Positions 16,484-24,538 of a stretch of 30,277 bases of DNA are shown here, one piece after another. Origin of the DNA: Gammaproteobacteria bacterium UBA3067. Lineage in GTDB: Bacteria > Pseudomonadota > Gammaproteobacteria > Pseudomonadales > UBA3067. Made by a program: the position numbers and the translations under genes. The notes below the pieces were generated by a model. It was given only the letters and a program-made list of their open reading frames with translations. It was not told the origin of the DNA and ran no database searches. The stretch lies in assembly GCA_002366835.1 (NCBI GenBank), contig DFBZ01000019.1:1-30277 (forward strand), given 5' to 3'. Each line of letters opens with the position of its first letter. Position 1 is the first letter of the stretch.

Positions 16484-17044
16484 ATGGTAGATCCCTATCA
16501 TTTCGCCCCTATGTCTGAGCACCCTCTACCAACGATGATCGAACCCTTTAAATTAGTGGCAAAAAGGGCGCTTGTTGATGGTCCTGTTGAACTGGATTCT
16601 CTGCCCCGTTTGCGCGATGAATTGGCCAATAAAACTTCACAAGAGGGTTTTGCTGAAGTTGAACTAGCCTTTCAGCGAGATCAGCAGGGTTTTGCGACTG
16701 CCTCTGGCTATGTCAGAGCTACTGCAGGAGTTGTTTGTCAGCGATGCCTTGGGGTCGTGTCCATCCCGCTTGAAGCCTCTGTTAGCTGGGCATTTATAAC
16801 GGATGAGACTGCCTTCGAAGATGTGCCTAAGGCTTACGATGCCATCATGGTGGAAGACGAGGCAGTCTCACTGTTTGATTTAATTGAGGATGAACTCTTG
16901 CTTGCTCTTCCGCCAGTTCCAATGCATGAGGAAGGCGAATGCAAGGCTCCTGATCATCAGTCGCACGATGAGGGCTTTGCAAACGGGAGTGAGGTGAAAC
17001 AAAATCCTTTTGAGGTGCTCGCCGAAATCAAGAAAAAGAGCTGA
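16484..17044 (+). CDS. yceD: 23S rRNA accumulation protein YceD (DUF177)
   Basis: YceD family proteins are needed for normal 23S rRNA accumulation and are almost always encoded directly upstream of rpmF, as here. Recognisable features: PFKLVAKRALVDGPVELDSLPRL near the N-terminus, the cysteine pair in TAGVVCQRCLGVVSIPLE, and the acidic VEDEAVSLFDLIEDELLLALPPVPMHE segment. The listed start gives 186 residues; an in-frame ATG at 16511 (MSEHPLPTMIEPFKL) fits the family N-terminus better, but neither ATG has a clear Shine-Dalgarno sequence, so the start is uncertain. In Pseudomonas a maf gene lies between sppA and yceD; it is missing here. Confidence 0.87.
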   Translation: MVDPYHFAPMSEHPLPTMIEPFKLVAKRALVDGPVELDSLPRLRDELANKTSQEGFAEVELAFQRDQQGFATASGYVRATAGVVCQRCLGVVSIPLEASVSWAFITDETAFEDVPKAYDAIMVEDEAVSLFDLIEDELLLALPPVPMHEEGECKAPDHQSHDEGFANGSEVKQNPFEVLAEIKKKS

Positions 17045-17120
17045 TTACTTTTTGGATCAATAGAAATTAAGATTTTACGTATTTTAGCAATACTGCAAGT
17101 AGTTATAACAGGAGCCGATC

Positions 17121-17315
17121 ATGGCAGTACAAAAAAGCAAAAAGTCACGCTCCCGCAGAGGCATGCGTCGTTCACACGACAGTCTTGGTGGGCCTACCTT
17201 GTCTGAAGAGCAGGCAACAGGTGAAATTCATCGTCGTCATCACGTGAGTGCTGATGGCTTTTATCGTGGCCAACAGGTTGTGGTAGAAGTTGAAGAAGAT
17301 GAAGACGACGAATAA
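17121..17315 (+). CDS. rpmF: 50S ribosomal protein L32
   Basis: A 64-residue basic protein beginning MAVQKSKKSRSRRGMRRSHD, the diagnostic L32 N-terminus, followed by SLGGPTLSEEQATGEIHRRHHVSADGFYRG. The tail VEVEEDEDDE is acidic. L32 sits in the large subunit near the peptidyl transferase centre. There is a good AGGAG ribosome binding site. It lies between yceD and plsX, the standard bacterial order that links ribosome and lipid synthesis genes. No zinc-binding cysteines are present, so this is the cysteine-free form. Confidence 0.96.
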   Translation: MAVQKSKKSRSRRGMRRSHDSLGGPTLSEEQATGEIHRRHHVSADGFYRGQQVVVEVEEDEDDE

Positions 17316-17341
17316 GTTTAAAAAAGGATAACTTCTCCAGG

Positions 17342-18388
17342 ATGAGCACTTCTACAGTGACGGTTGCTGTTGATGCGATGGGGGGGGATCATGGCGTTTC
17401 TGTCACGGTCCCCGCCAGTATTGATAGTGTGCGGGCAAATCCACACCTGCGCTTAGTCCTGGTTGGGGATCGCGCCAGCATAGAGCTCGAACTAACTAAG
17501 TGCCGGGGCTACCCGGCAGTGAAAGACCGCATTGATATTAAGCATACCACTGAGGTGGTTGCGATGGATGAAAAGCCTTCTTCTGCTATGCGCAATAAGA
17601 AGAATTCATCAATGCGAGTTTCAGCCAATCTGGTTAAAGAAAAGGTTGCGGATGCCTGTGTTAGTGCAGGGAATACCGGCGCCTTAATGGCCACTAGCCG
17701 TTTTGTATTAAAAACCCCTCCAGAAATCGATCGCCCTGCTATCGTGTTCAATATGCCCTCCATGACAGGGCACTGCCATGTGTTGGATTTAGGTGCAAAC
17801 CTTGATTGCAGTGCTGAGCAGTTGTACCAGTTTGGCTTAATGGGCTCTATTTTGTCCAAGGCAGTTGATGGTATTTCCGCGCCAAGAGTTGGCTTGCTTA
17901 ATATCGGCACGGAAGAAATGAAGGGCAACGAAGTAATTAAAGACGCTGCCGAGCTATTGCGAGCTGATCCGCAGATCAATTATATCGGCTTCGTTGAAGC
18001 GGATGGCATTTTTAAGGGCGAGGCGGATGTGGTTTCCTGTGACGGCTTCTCCGGTAATGTCGCGCTTAAATCCTGCGAAGGCACCGCGCGCCTGTTTTCC
18101 CAGTTAGTTAAAGATGGGATTGGTCAAAATTTGCTGACCAAGCTTTCTGCCTTAACTTTTTTGCCGATTTTAGCCAGATTAAAGAAGAAAATGGATCCAG
18201 GTGAGTACAATGGCGGCACCATGATTGGTTTGCGTGGAGTGGTGATTAAAAGTCACGGCGGCGCTGATCGTGCAGGGTTTGCAACCGCGATCAGGCTTGC
18301 AGCCATAGAAGTTGAAAAAAACATCCCTTACCTCATTGAAGATTGGTTTTCTAATAAAACCGAGAAGAATGAAGTTAGTAAGGTTTAA
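17342..18388 (+). CDS. plsX: Phosphate acyltransferase PlsX
   Basis: Converts acyl-ACP to acyl-phosphate, the acyl donor for PlsY in phospholipid synthesis; peripheral to the inner membrane. Motifs: VAVDAMGGDHGVSVTVP near the N-terminus, MRNKKNSSMRVSANLVKE, SAGNTGALMATSRF (near 108-120), NIGTEEMKGNEVIKDA, CDGFSGNVALKSCEGTA and PGEYNGGTMIGLRGVVIKSHGGA. The 348 residues are full length. The codons for Met-Gly-Gly-Asp create a run of eight G (17380-17387), a possible slippage site very early in the gene. It lies 26 nt after rpmF, and fatty acid genes follow. Confidence 0.96.
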   Translation: MSTSTVTVAVDAMGGDHGVSVTVPASIDSVRANPHLRLVLVGDRASIELELTKCRGYPAVKDRIDIKHTTEVVAMDEKPSSAMRNKKNSSMRVSANLVKEKVADACVSAGNTGALMATSRFVLKTPPEIDRPAIVFNMPSMTGHCHVLDLGANLDCSAEQLYQFGLMGSILSKAVDGISAPRVGLLNIGTEEMKGNEVIKDAAELLRADPQINYIGFVEADGIFKGEADVVSCDGFSGNVALKSCEGTARLFSQLVKDGIGQNLLTKLSALTFLPILARLKKKMDPGEYNGGTMIGLRGVVIKSHGGADRAGFATAIRLAAIEVEKNIPYLIEDWFSNKTEKNEVSKV

Positions 18389-18526
18389 ATTTCAGTACCG
18401 TTTGAAATAAATCTGCTGGAAAGTGCTCTTTCTTGGCACGGTTTGCAGTCTCCCTTTGCAATACTTACTAATAAAAATGCTGTGTTGAGCTGTGGGGATA
18501 GACGGGAATCCATAGGGAAATTCACT

Positions 18527-19462
18527 ATGTCATCAAATATCGCATTTATTTATCCAGGTCAGGGTTCGCAATCCATCGGTATGCTAAAAGAGCTTGCTAG
18601 CGAGTTTGGCCTGATTGAAAACACCTTCGCAAAAGCTTCTGAAGCCCTGGGTTATGATCTTTGGGATCTAGTTCAAAACGGCTCTGCCGAGCAACTGAAT
18701 CAAACCGATATCACTCAGCCCGCACTGTTAGCAGCCGGTGTCGCGATATGGCGAGTGTGGGGGGAGCAGGATGGCGCTGAGCCCATCGCCATGGCTGGTC
18801 ATAGTCTTGGTGAATATACTGCATTGGTATGCGCGGGTGCTATTTCCCTTGCTGATGGTGTGCGTTTGGTGAAAAAGCGTGGTGAGCTGATGCAGCAGGC
18901 GGTTCCCGCTGGCCAGGGTGCGATGGCAGCTGTGTTGGGCCTGGATGATGAGCTTATTGAGAAAATATGTCGGCAGGCGGCTGAGGGGCAGGTGGTTTCG
19001 CCAGTTAATTATAATTCTCCAGGTCAGGTTGTGATTGCTGGGGATAAGGCTGCGGTTGACAGGGCGGGTGATCTGCTTAAGGCGCAAGGCGCTAAAAAAG
19101 TTGTTCCTTTGGCGGTCAGTGTGCCTTCCCACTGCTCATTAATGAAACCCGCAGCAGATCAGCTTCAGCTTGAATTGGATGGCATAGACATCAGTAGCCC
19201 ACTTATCCCTGTGGTGAACAATGTAGATGCGACTGTTGAAACGGACGTGGCTGCAATTAGAGCTGCTTTGGTTCGTCAAATGTATAGTCCAGTTCAGTGG
19301 GTGAAGGTGGTACAGCAGTTAATGGCAACGGGTGCTGAAGCGGGTTGTGAATGCGGCCCGGGCAAGGTGCTGACAGGTTTGAACAAACGTATAGATAGAA
19401 AATTCGCGGGCAATACTCTGCAGGATCCTGCTGGTTTTCATGCTGCCTTGACTAAAGTGTAA
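18527..19462 (+). CDS. fabD: Malonyl-CoA:ACP transacylase
   Basis: Transfers malonyl from CoA to acyl carrier protein, supplying the elongation unit of type II fatty acid synthesis. FIYPGQGSQSIGML opens the protein; the nucleophile is Ser93 in AGHSLGEYTAL and the catalytic His202 lies in VPSHCSLM. From the ATG at 18527 the product has 311 residues, the family norm, with AGGGA upstream; the longer frame from a TTG at 18443 adds 28 unconserved residues and is rejected. The gap of 138 nt after plsX could hold its own promoter, but I saw no convincing one. fabG follows after 15 nt. Confidence 0.96.
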   Translation: MSSNIAFIYPGQGSQSIGMLKELASEFGLIENTFAKASEALGYDLWDLVQNGSAEQLNQTDITQPALLAAGVAIWRVWGEQDGAEPIAMAGHSLGEYTALVCAGAISLADGVRLVKKRGELMQQAVPAGQGAMAAVLGLDDELIEKICRQAAEGQVVSPVNYNSPGQVVIAGDKAAVDRAGDLLKAQGAKKVVPLAVSVPSHCSLMKPAADQLQLELDGIDISSPLIPVVNNVDATVETDVAAIRAALVRQMYSPVQWVKVVQQLMATGAEAGCECGPGKVLTGLNKRIDRKFAGNTLQDPAGFHAALTKV

Positions 19463-19477
19463 CGAAGAGGAAAGTTT

Positions 19478-20221
19478 ATGTTACTTGCAGATAAAGTGGC
19501 CCTGGTAACGGGTGCAAGCCGAGGAATTGGAAAGGCGGTTGCGCTGAATCTGGCTGAACAAGGCGCCACGGTGATTGGCACTGCCACCACCGAAAACGGT
19601 GCGGCAGGAATTTCTGACTATTTATCCAGTGCCTCTGCAAAAGGTGAAGGCTTGATGATGAATGTCACCGATACCTTATCTGTAGGTGCTGGGGTAAAGC
19701 ATATCCAGGAAAAATACGGCGCCCCTTTGATTGTTATTAATAATGCTGGTGTCACTCAGGATAACCTGATGATGCGCATGAAAGAAGATGAGTGGGATAA
19801 GGTGATTGATACGAATCTCTCTGCTCTTTATCGTGTCACCAAGGCGGTGTTGCGGGGTATGACAAAGGCCCGCTGGGGGCGTATCGTAAATATCAGCTCC
19901 GTTGTGGGTTCAACTGGTAATGCTGGGCAGTGTAACTACGCCGCATCAAAAAGTGGCCTTGAAGGCTTCACCAGGGCTTTGGCTCAAGAGGTCGCTGCAC
20001 GGAATATTACCGTCAACGCAGTCGCGCCTGGTTTTATTGAGACAGATATGACCAGTGGTTTGGCGGATGCTCACAAAGAAGCCTTGCTGACCAAGGTGCC
20101 GCTTGGGCGCTTGGGCGCGCCTGAAGAAATTGCTTCTGCGGTAGGCTTTCTGGCCTCTGAGAATGCGGCTTATATCACTGGAACTACGCTCCATGTCAAT
20201 GGTGGCATGTTTATGGGCTAA
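19478..20221 (+). CDS. fabG: 3-oxoacyl-ACP reductase
   Basis: NADPH-dependent reduction of 3-oxoacyl-ACP to 3-hydroxyacyl-ACP in the elongation cycle. Classical short-chain dehydrogenase: cofactor motif TGASRGIGKA at 11-20, NNAG at 88-91, catalytic Ser141 in NISSVVGSTGNAGQ, and Tyr154 and Lys158 in NYAASKSG, then APGFIETDM and a C-terminal GTTLHVNGGMFM typical of FabG. Length 247 residues. The AGAGGAAAG sequence upstream supports the ATG at 19478. Position between fabD and acpP marks it as the main fatty acid synthesis FabG rather than a paralogue. Confidence 0.96.
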   Translation: MLLADKVALVTGASRGIGKAVALNLAEQGATVIGTATTENGAAGISDYLSSASAKGEGLMMNVTDTLSVGAGVKHIQEKYGAPLIVINNAGVTQDNLMMRMKEDEWDKVIDTNLSALYRVTKAVLRGMTKARWGRIVNISSVVGSTGNAGQCNYAASKSGLEGFTRALAQEVAARNITVNAVAPGFIETDMTSGLADAHKEALLTKVPLGRLGAPEEIASAVGFLASENAAYITGTTLHVNGGMFMG

Positions 20222-20237
20222 AAAATTAGCATCTGGC

Positions 20238-20267
20238 TTGATTATTGGGCCATAGTTTTACTACACT
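20238..20267 (+). promoter_or_regulatory. Candidate acpP promoter
   Basis: TTGATT (20238-20243) and TACACT (20262-20267) are 18 nt apart, each matching four of six consensus bases. They lie between fabG and acpP. acpP is usually made in large excess over its neighbours and often has its own promoter. The -10 overlaps the start of the hairpin at 20265-20295. Confidence 0.35.
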
Positions 20268-20295
20268 TCCCGCCGACGGTTCGTCGTAGGGAAGT
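20265..20295 (+). promoter_or_regulatory. Two-tier hairpin upstream of acpP
   Basis: ACTTCCC (20265-20271) pairs with GGGAAGT (20289-20295); inside it CGACG (20274-20278) pairs with CGTCG (20282-20286) around a GTT loop. It ends 24 nt before the acpP ATG. In a read-through transcript from fabG the whole structure forms; in one starting near 20274 only the inner stem does. It may stabilise or process acpP mRNA, or be an operator at the DNA level. Confidence 0.45.
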
Positions 20296-20319
20296 CTCCA
20301 ATTACAAGAGAATAAATAT

Positions 20320-20553
20320 ATGAGTACTATTGAAGAGCGTGTAAAGAAAATTGTTGCTGAACAGTTGGGTGTAGACTTGGAAGAGGTGAAGGAAGAAGCG
20401 TCTTTCGTTGACGATCTCGGTGCAGACTCATTAGATACTGTTGAGCTGGTTATGGCGCTGGAGGAGGAATTCGAAACTGAAATCCCGGATGAAGAAGCCG
20501 AAAAAATTACATCTGTTGGCTTAGCGATTAACTACGTTAAAACAAACCAGTAA
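20320..20553 (+). CDS. acpP: Acyl carrier protein
   Basis: A 77-residue acidic protein that carries growing acyl chains on a 4'-phosphopantetheine arm. The attachment site is Ser37 in DDLGADSLDTVELVMALEEEF. The start MSTIEERVKKIVAEQLGV is the canonical four-helix ACP sequence. It is followed by a small CGGGG/CCCCG stem (20572-20585) and a strong terminator at 20612-20647, so its short mRNA probably ends there. The usual next gene, fabF, is absent. Confidence 0.98.
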   Translation: MSTIEERVKKIVAEQLGVDLEEVKEEASFVDDLGADSLDTVELVMALEEEFETEIPDEEAEKITSVGLAINYVKTNQ

Positions 20554-20611
20554 GTGAGAGCTTGTTGCGCGCGGGGCTGACCCCGTTATAGGCGCATCAA
20601 TTTCAGAGAGA

Positions 20612-20647
20612 GGTCGCTATACTTAAACAAGTTTAGCGGCCTTTTTT
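20612..20647 (+). terminator. Intrinsic terminator after acpP
   Basis: GGTCGCTA (20612-20619) pairs with TAGCGGCC (20634-20641) with one G-T wobble, continued by an inner ACTT/AAGT stem around an AAAC loop, and followed by six Ts (20642-20647). This is the clearest Rho-independent terminator in the window, 58 nt after the acpP stop. Confidence 0.88.
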
Positions 20648-20945
20648 GTTTGTGGGCTTTGTTGATGATATTTGTTGTCGTAGCGCTTTATCCTAGAAAC
20701 CTCAGTTGCACCCCGAGAGCATAAAGGCACGAAAAAGATGTGCACCGACAGTAGGCGCTCTTAGGCGAGATATTGGCGTGCATAGGGAGTTTTAAAAATT
20801 CGCTTTCACCTTATTGGGCGTAAGCGCCGTATACGGCTGGAGATGAGAACTTTTTGAAATTTTCTAGGTGCGTCAAGAGCTTGTACAGACTTTCGTGATC
20901 CAACTGAGGTTTTTAGGTTTATGCTTTACCTGTTGTGGATTAAAT
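20648..20945. other. Gene-free stretch between acpP terminator and pabC
   Basis: About 300 nt where fabF would normally lie. I find no reading frame with recognisable content and no trace of a FabF-like start or active site. The only structures are a 12-bp palindrome GCCGTATACGGC (20826-20837), a TAGGCG direct repeat around 20754-20769, and a CTTTAT/ATAAAG pair around 20685-20726. A promoter for pabC must lie here if the upstream terminator is efficient, but I could not pick one with confidence. Confidence 0.5.
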
Positions 20946-21794
20946 ATGAGAAAAGCCTGGGTGAATGGCGAAGATAGCCAGACGGCCTCCTTGCTGGATA
21001 GAGGACTGGCCTATGGTGATGGCCTTTTTGAAACCCTCTTATATGAATGTGGGCAGGTCCGCCTACTGGATTTACATCTGTCCCGCTTGCAGGCGGGGGC
21101 AAAGAGACTGCAGATTCAACTCTCTATGGGCACTCTGCAAGACGAACTGCAGGGTTTTCTGCAGCAGGCCAGAGGCGAAGGCTTGCTTTCCGATGCCGAC
21201 AAGGCCGTACTTAAAATCATTCTGACTCGCGGCGTTGGTGGCCGGGGTTATCGCTTTCCAGAGAAAACAGTGACTCAGCGGATCATTCAGCTCTTTGATC
21301 ACCCGGGTTACCCCTTGCAGCACCGAAAAGAGGGCATTCAAATCAGGCTGTGTAAGATGCCCGTGAGTGTGAACCCCGCATTGGCTGGTCTCAAGCATCT
21401 TAATCGTCTCGACAATGTAATGGCGCGAAATGAGTGGAACTGTTCTGATATTCAAGAAGGTTTGATGCTGGATGAGCAGGGTGCAATTATCGAAGGGACG
21501 ATGAGTAATATCTTTATCGTTCGCGACAACATCTTGATCACACCAAGTTTGAAGCGAGCCGGCGTGGCGGGAATAATGCGCACCCACGTGCTGGATATGG
21601 CGAGGAAGCATAAAGTGGAAATCTGTATTAGCGAAAGCGTGAGCGTTCAGCAACTTTACGATGCCGATGAAGCCTTTGTTTGTAATAGTGTGCTCGGGGT
21701 CTGGCCTGTCGTTCGACTAGAATCCAAACAATGGCCAGTGGGAAGGCTTACGCAGCTCGCTCAGTTGTGGATCCAGGATATTTGCAGTGATTAA
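20946..21794 (+). CDS. pabC: Aminodeoxychorismate lyase
   Basis: PLP enzyme that converts 4-amino-4-deoxychorismate to p-aminobenzoate and pyruvate for folate synthesis. Class IV aminotransferase fold: DRGLAYGDGLFETLL at 18-32, catalytic Lys150 in LKHLNRLDNVMARNEW, and EGTMSNIF at 183-190. The ATG at 20946 gives 282 residues beginning MRKAWVNGED; the frame extends upstream to a GTG at 20868, but the added residues look unconserved. It overlaps mltG by 8 nt. Its usual position is after fabF, which is missing here. Branched-chain or D-amino acid transaminases share the fold; synteny favours PabC. Confidence 0.92.
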   Translation: MRKAWVNGEDSQTASLLDRGLAYGDGLFETLLYECGQVRLLDLHLSRLQAGAKRLQIQLSMGTLQDELQGFLQQARGEGLLSDADKAVLKIILTRGVGGRGYRFPEKTVTQRIIQLFDHPGYPLQHRKEGIQIRLCKMPVSVNPALAGLKHLNRLDNVMARNEWNCSDIQEGLMLDEQGAIIEGTMSNIFIVRDNILITPSLKRAGVAGIMRTHVLDMARKHKVEICISESVSVQQLYDADEAFVCNSVLGVWPVVRLESKQWPVGRLTQLAQLWIQDICSD

Positions 21795-22824
21795 GTTCTT
21801 AAAACGCCTACTGCTTGTATCGACAGGCCTTGTTTTCATTTTAGGCATTACGTTTTCTTATACGTCTTACCGTTCGCTGACCAGCCCTGTTAAGCTGCCG
21901 GGCAGCTATTTGGATTTTGAGATTCCGAATGGTAGTTCATTTCGAAGTGTCAGCAAGCAGCTTTATGCCAGAGGCCTGCTTGATAGTCCTTTGCCGCTGA
22001 GGTTGTATGCACGCTTTAGCGGTAAATCTGCGCAGGTAAAAGCAGGTGAATATCGCCTGGAAGCCGGTCTTACGCCGCTGGAAATTCTTGCCCAGTTCAT
22101 CGATGGCCGGAGTATTCAGCATGCCTTTACCATTGTTGAGGGCTGGTCTGTGAATGAGCTTTTGGCAGCATTGGCACAAGAGCCAAAGTTGAAACATACG
22201 CTGGATCTATCTTCCAAAACCCAGCTTCACCGTGTCTTGGGGCTAAAGGAGGCATCGGCAGAAGGTCTTTTTTTCGCAGACACCTATCACTTTTCTCGCT
22301 CCGATAGTGACCTAAGTATACTCAAACGGGCTTATGCGCGGATGCACGAGGTTCTCGATAAAGAATGGGAGAAACGTGCGAAAGGGTTGCCCTACAAGAA
22401 TCAATACGAAGCACTTATTATGGCGTCGATTGTGGAAAAGGAAACCGGCCTAGCGGAGGAGCGTGGGGAAATCGCAGGTGTTTTTGTTCGCCGTTTAAAG
22501 AAAAAAATGCGCCTGCAAACTGATCCTACGGTGATATACGGCTTAGGGGAAAGTTATAATGGAAATCTTACTCGCAAGCATTTAAAAACTAAAACCTCTT
22601 ATAATACCTATGTCATATTCGGCCTGCCGCCCACACCTATAGCGATGGCCGGTCGGGAAGCGATCCATGCGAGCGTGCAACCCAAGGATGGAGATAGCCT
22701 GTATTTTGTTGCCAGAGGAGATGGTAGCCACTACTTTTCTTCAAGCCTGAAGGCGCACAATAAGGCAGTCAGGGAATACCAGTGGAAAAGGCGGTCTGAT
22801 TATCGCTCTGCTCCCAAACGATAA
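21787..22824 (+). CDS. mltG: Endolytic peptidoglycan transglycosylase MltG
   Basis: Inner-membrane lytic transglycosylase that cuts nascent glycan strands and sets their length. A single N-terminal membrane helix (about 8-27) follows MIKFLKR. A LysM-like region (about 40-105) precedes the YceG catalytic domain: EGLFFADTYHF at 159-169, the VEKET motif at 216-220 with the catalytic glutamate, and LQTDPTVIYGLG and GLPPTPIAMAG. The 345 residues are normal. The start is GTG at 21787, overlapping the end of pabC, which suggests coupled translation. tmk follows after 20 nt. Confidence 0.94.
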   Translation: MIKFLKRLLLVSTGLVFILGITFSYTSYRSLTSPVKLPGSYLDFEIPNGSSFRSVSKQLYARGLLDSPLPLRLYARFSGKSAQVKAGEYRLEAGLTPLEILAQFIDGRSIQHAFTIVEGWSVNELLAALAQEPKLKHTLDLSSKTQLHRVLGLKEASAEGLFFADTYHFSRSDSDLSILKRAYARMHEVLDKEWEKRAKGLPYKNQYEALIMASIVEKETGLAEERGEIAGVFVRRLKKKMRLQTDPTVIYGLGESYNGNLTRKHLKTKTSYNTYVIFGLPPTPIAMAGREAIHASVQPKDGDSLYFVARGDGSHYFSSSLKAHNKAVREYQWKRRSDYRSAPKR

Positions 22825-22844
22825 ACTGATGAGGTTTGAAGTGC

Positions 22845-23474
22845 ATGAGTGATACACAGCGAGGGCTTTTCCTTAGTCTCGAAGGTACAGAAGGCGCTGG
22901 TAAAAGCAGTAACCTGGCCTTTATCAAGGAATTTTTAGACAGTAAAAATAAAAATGTACTGGTCACTCGAGAGCCCGGTGGCACCCCTTTTGCCGAGGAA
23001 ATTCGGGAATTGCTGCTGACTCCGCGAGATGAAGTCGTGTGTGAAAATACCGAACTCCTCCTTATCTTTGCTGCTCGCGCTCAGCACTTGCAGAAGCTCA
23101 TTGTGCCTACCTTGGAACAGGGTAAATGGCTTGTATCTGATCGATTTACGGATGCAAGTTTTGCTTATCAGGGCGGGGGGCGGAAAATGTCTTTTGATAC
23201 GATTAAGCAGTTAGAAAGCCTGGTGCAGGGAGCATTGCGGCCTGACTTGGTTATTCTTCTCGATTTGCCCGTGGAACTAGGCATGCAGCGCGCAGCAAAA
23301 CGCGGTGCTCTGGATCGCTTTGAGCAAGAAGACCTGGAGTTCTTTTCACGGGTACGCCAAGCCTACCTTGCCCGAGCAGAACAAAATCCGCATCGTTATG
23401 CGGTGGTGGATGCTTCCCAACCTTTGTCTTCGGTACAAGATGATATTCGTGGGGTTTTGGAGAGCCTCGTTTAA
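22845..23474 (+). CDS. tmk: Thymidylate kinase
   Basis: Phosphorylates dTMP to dTDP with ATP, essential for dTTP supply. The Walker A loop is GTEGAGKS at 14-21, TREPGGTPFAEEIRE lies at 41-55, the DR motif at 99-100 sits in VSDRFTDASFAYQGGGR, and the lid region RGALDRFEQED follows. The ATG at 22845 gives 209 residues, beginning MSDTQRGLFLSLEG; a TTG at 22836 in the same frame is a weaker choice. The holB ATG comes 2 nt after the tmk stop, the standard tmk-holB pairing. Confidence 0.96.
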   Translation: MSDTQRGLFLSLEGTEGAGKSSNLAFIKEFLDSKNKNVLVTREPGGTPFAEEIRELLLTPRDEVVCENTELLLIFAARAQHLQKLIVPTLEQGKWLVSDRFTDASFAYQGGGRKMSFDTIKQLESLVQGALRPDLVILLDLPVELGMQRAAKRGALDRFEQEDLEFFSRVRQAYLARAEQNPHRYAVVDASQPLSSVQDDIRGVLESLV

Positions 23475-23476
23475 GC

Positions 23477-24487
23477 ATGAGTAGTTTTCTCGATATTACC
23501 AGTCCTGCGCTTCCTTACCCCTGGCAACAAGCCCAGTGGGAGAAGGTTATTGGTAGCCAGCAATCGGGACGTTTGCCCCATGCGCTACTATTTCTGGGCC
23601 CTCAAGGGGTGGGGAAGCAGAATTTTGCCGCCAGTCTGGTGGACAGAATGCTTTGTCATCAGCCCGAAACACAAAGGCTGGAGGAGCAAGCATGTGGAAA
23701 GTGTAAAAGCTGCTTGCTGCGGATATCCGGTAATCATCCAGATTTAAAAGTAGTCGAGCGACTGGAAAAGAAAAAAAACATCAGCATCGATCAGGTGCGC
23801 GAAGTAGGAGAGTTTCTAGCAAAGCAGGCGCAACTGGATGGTTATCGTTGTGTTGTGGTCAATGGAGCGGAGGAAATGAGCGAGTCTGCGGCGAATGCTC
23901 TGTTGAAAGTTCTTGAAGAGCCGGGTGACCAATGCCTGTTAATTCTGATAAGTGCCAGGGCGGGCGCTTTGATGCCAACCATTAAAAGTCGTTGTCAGCA
24001 CCTTTACTTTCATGTGCCGTCAAAGGACGTGTCTTTACGGTGGCTCAGTCCGCTTGTGGCTAGCCCCGAGCAAGCGCAAACTCTGCTCGCAATTACCGGC
24101 GGCGCGCCACTCAAGGCGCTGCAGGCACAGCAATGGGCATGGCTTGGCCAGCGGGAAGTCATTGCCAGACAGCTTCTCTCGTTGCGCTTGAGGCAGATAG
24201 AACCCTTGCTTGTGGCTAAATCCCTGCAGGAAGTTCCTACTGACGAGCTGCTGCTATGGTTGCACCAGTGGGCTCTGGATTGGGTCAAGCAAGGTCAGAA
24301 CCTGGCCATCGATAACGAGGATTTGCGACCCACTTTTGGGGAGATTATCAGTACGCTGCAAACAGAAAGTATCTTTCTATTTAGTGAAGAAGTGTTCGCT
24401 AACTATTTGTTACTTGCTCAAGGTGGAAACCCTAATATACTTTTAATGATGGAAAGTTTAATTATTTACTGGTCTCAGCTTCCATAG
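23477..24487 (+). CDS. holB: DNA polymerase III subunit delta prime
   Basis: Clamp-loader subunit that helps open and load the beta sliding clamp. The N-terminal AAA+ domain has the degenerate P-loop GPQGVGKQ (41-48) and four zinc-binding cysteines, C60, C73, C76 and C79, followed by GNHPDLKVVE, RVDQVREV-like IDQVREVGEF, and the SESAANALLKVLEEPG segment typical of delta prime. The SRC motif appears as IKSRCQHLYF. The 336 residues are full length. It lies between tmk and pilZ, as in Pseudomonas. Confidence 0.94.
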   Translation: MSSFLDITSPALPYPWQQAQWEKVIGSQQSGRLPHALLFLGPQGVGKQNFAASLVDRMLCHQPETQRLEEQACGKCKSCLLRISGNHPDLKVVERLEKKKNISIDQVREVGEFLAKQAQLDGYRCVVVNGAEEMSESAANALLKVLEEPGDQCLLILISARAGALMPTIKSRCQHLYFHVPSKDVSLRWLSPLVASPEQAQTLLAITGGAPLKALQAQQWAWLGQREVIARQLLSLRLRQIEPLLVAKSLQEVPTDELLLWLHQWALDWVKQGQNLAIDNEDLRPTFGEIISTLQTESIFLFSEEVFANYLLLAQGGNPNILLMMESLIIYWSQLP

Positions 24488-24538
24488 CGGGTAAAGCCGA
24501 CATGGGAAGTCACACAGGTTTTACTAAGGAGTGCTTGC

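Noticed and set aside
18389..18408. ATTTCA/TGAAAT inverted repeat just after plsX as a lipid-regulator operator
   Set aside because: Arms are only 6 bp, AT-rich, and do not match FabR, DesT or FabT site patterns that I know; likely chance or a weak stem.
18433..18446. TTGGCACGGTTTGC before fabD, resembling a sigma-54 promoter
   Set aside because: The GG and GC elements are 8 bases apart instead of the required 10, so sigma-54 polymerase should not use it.
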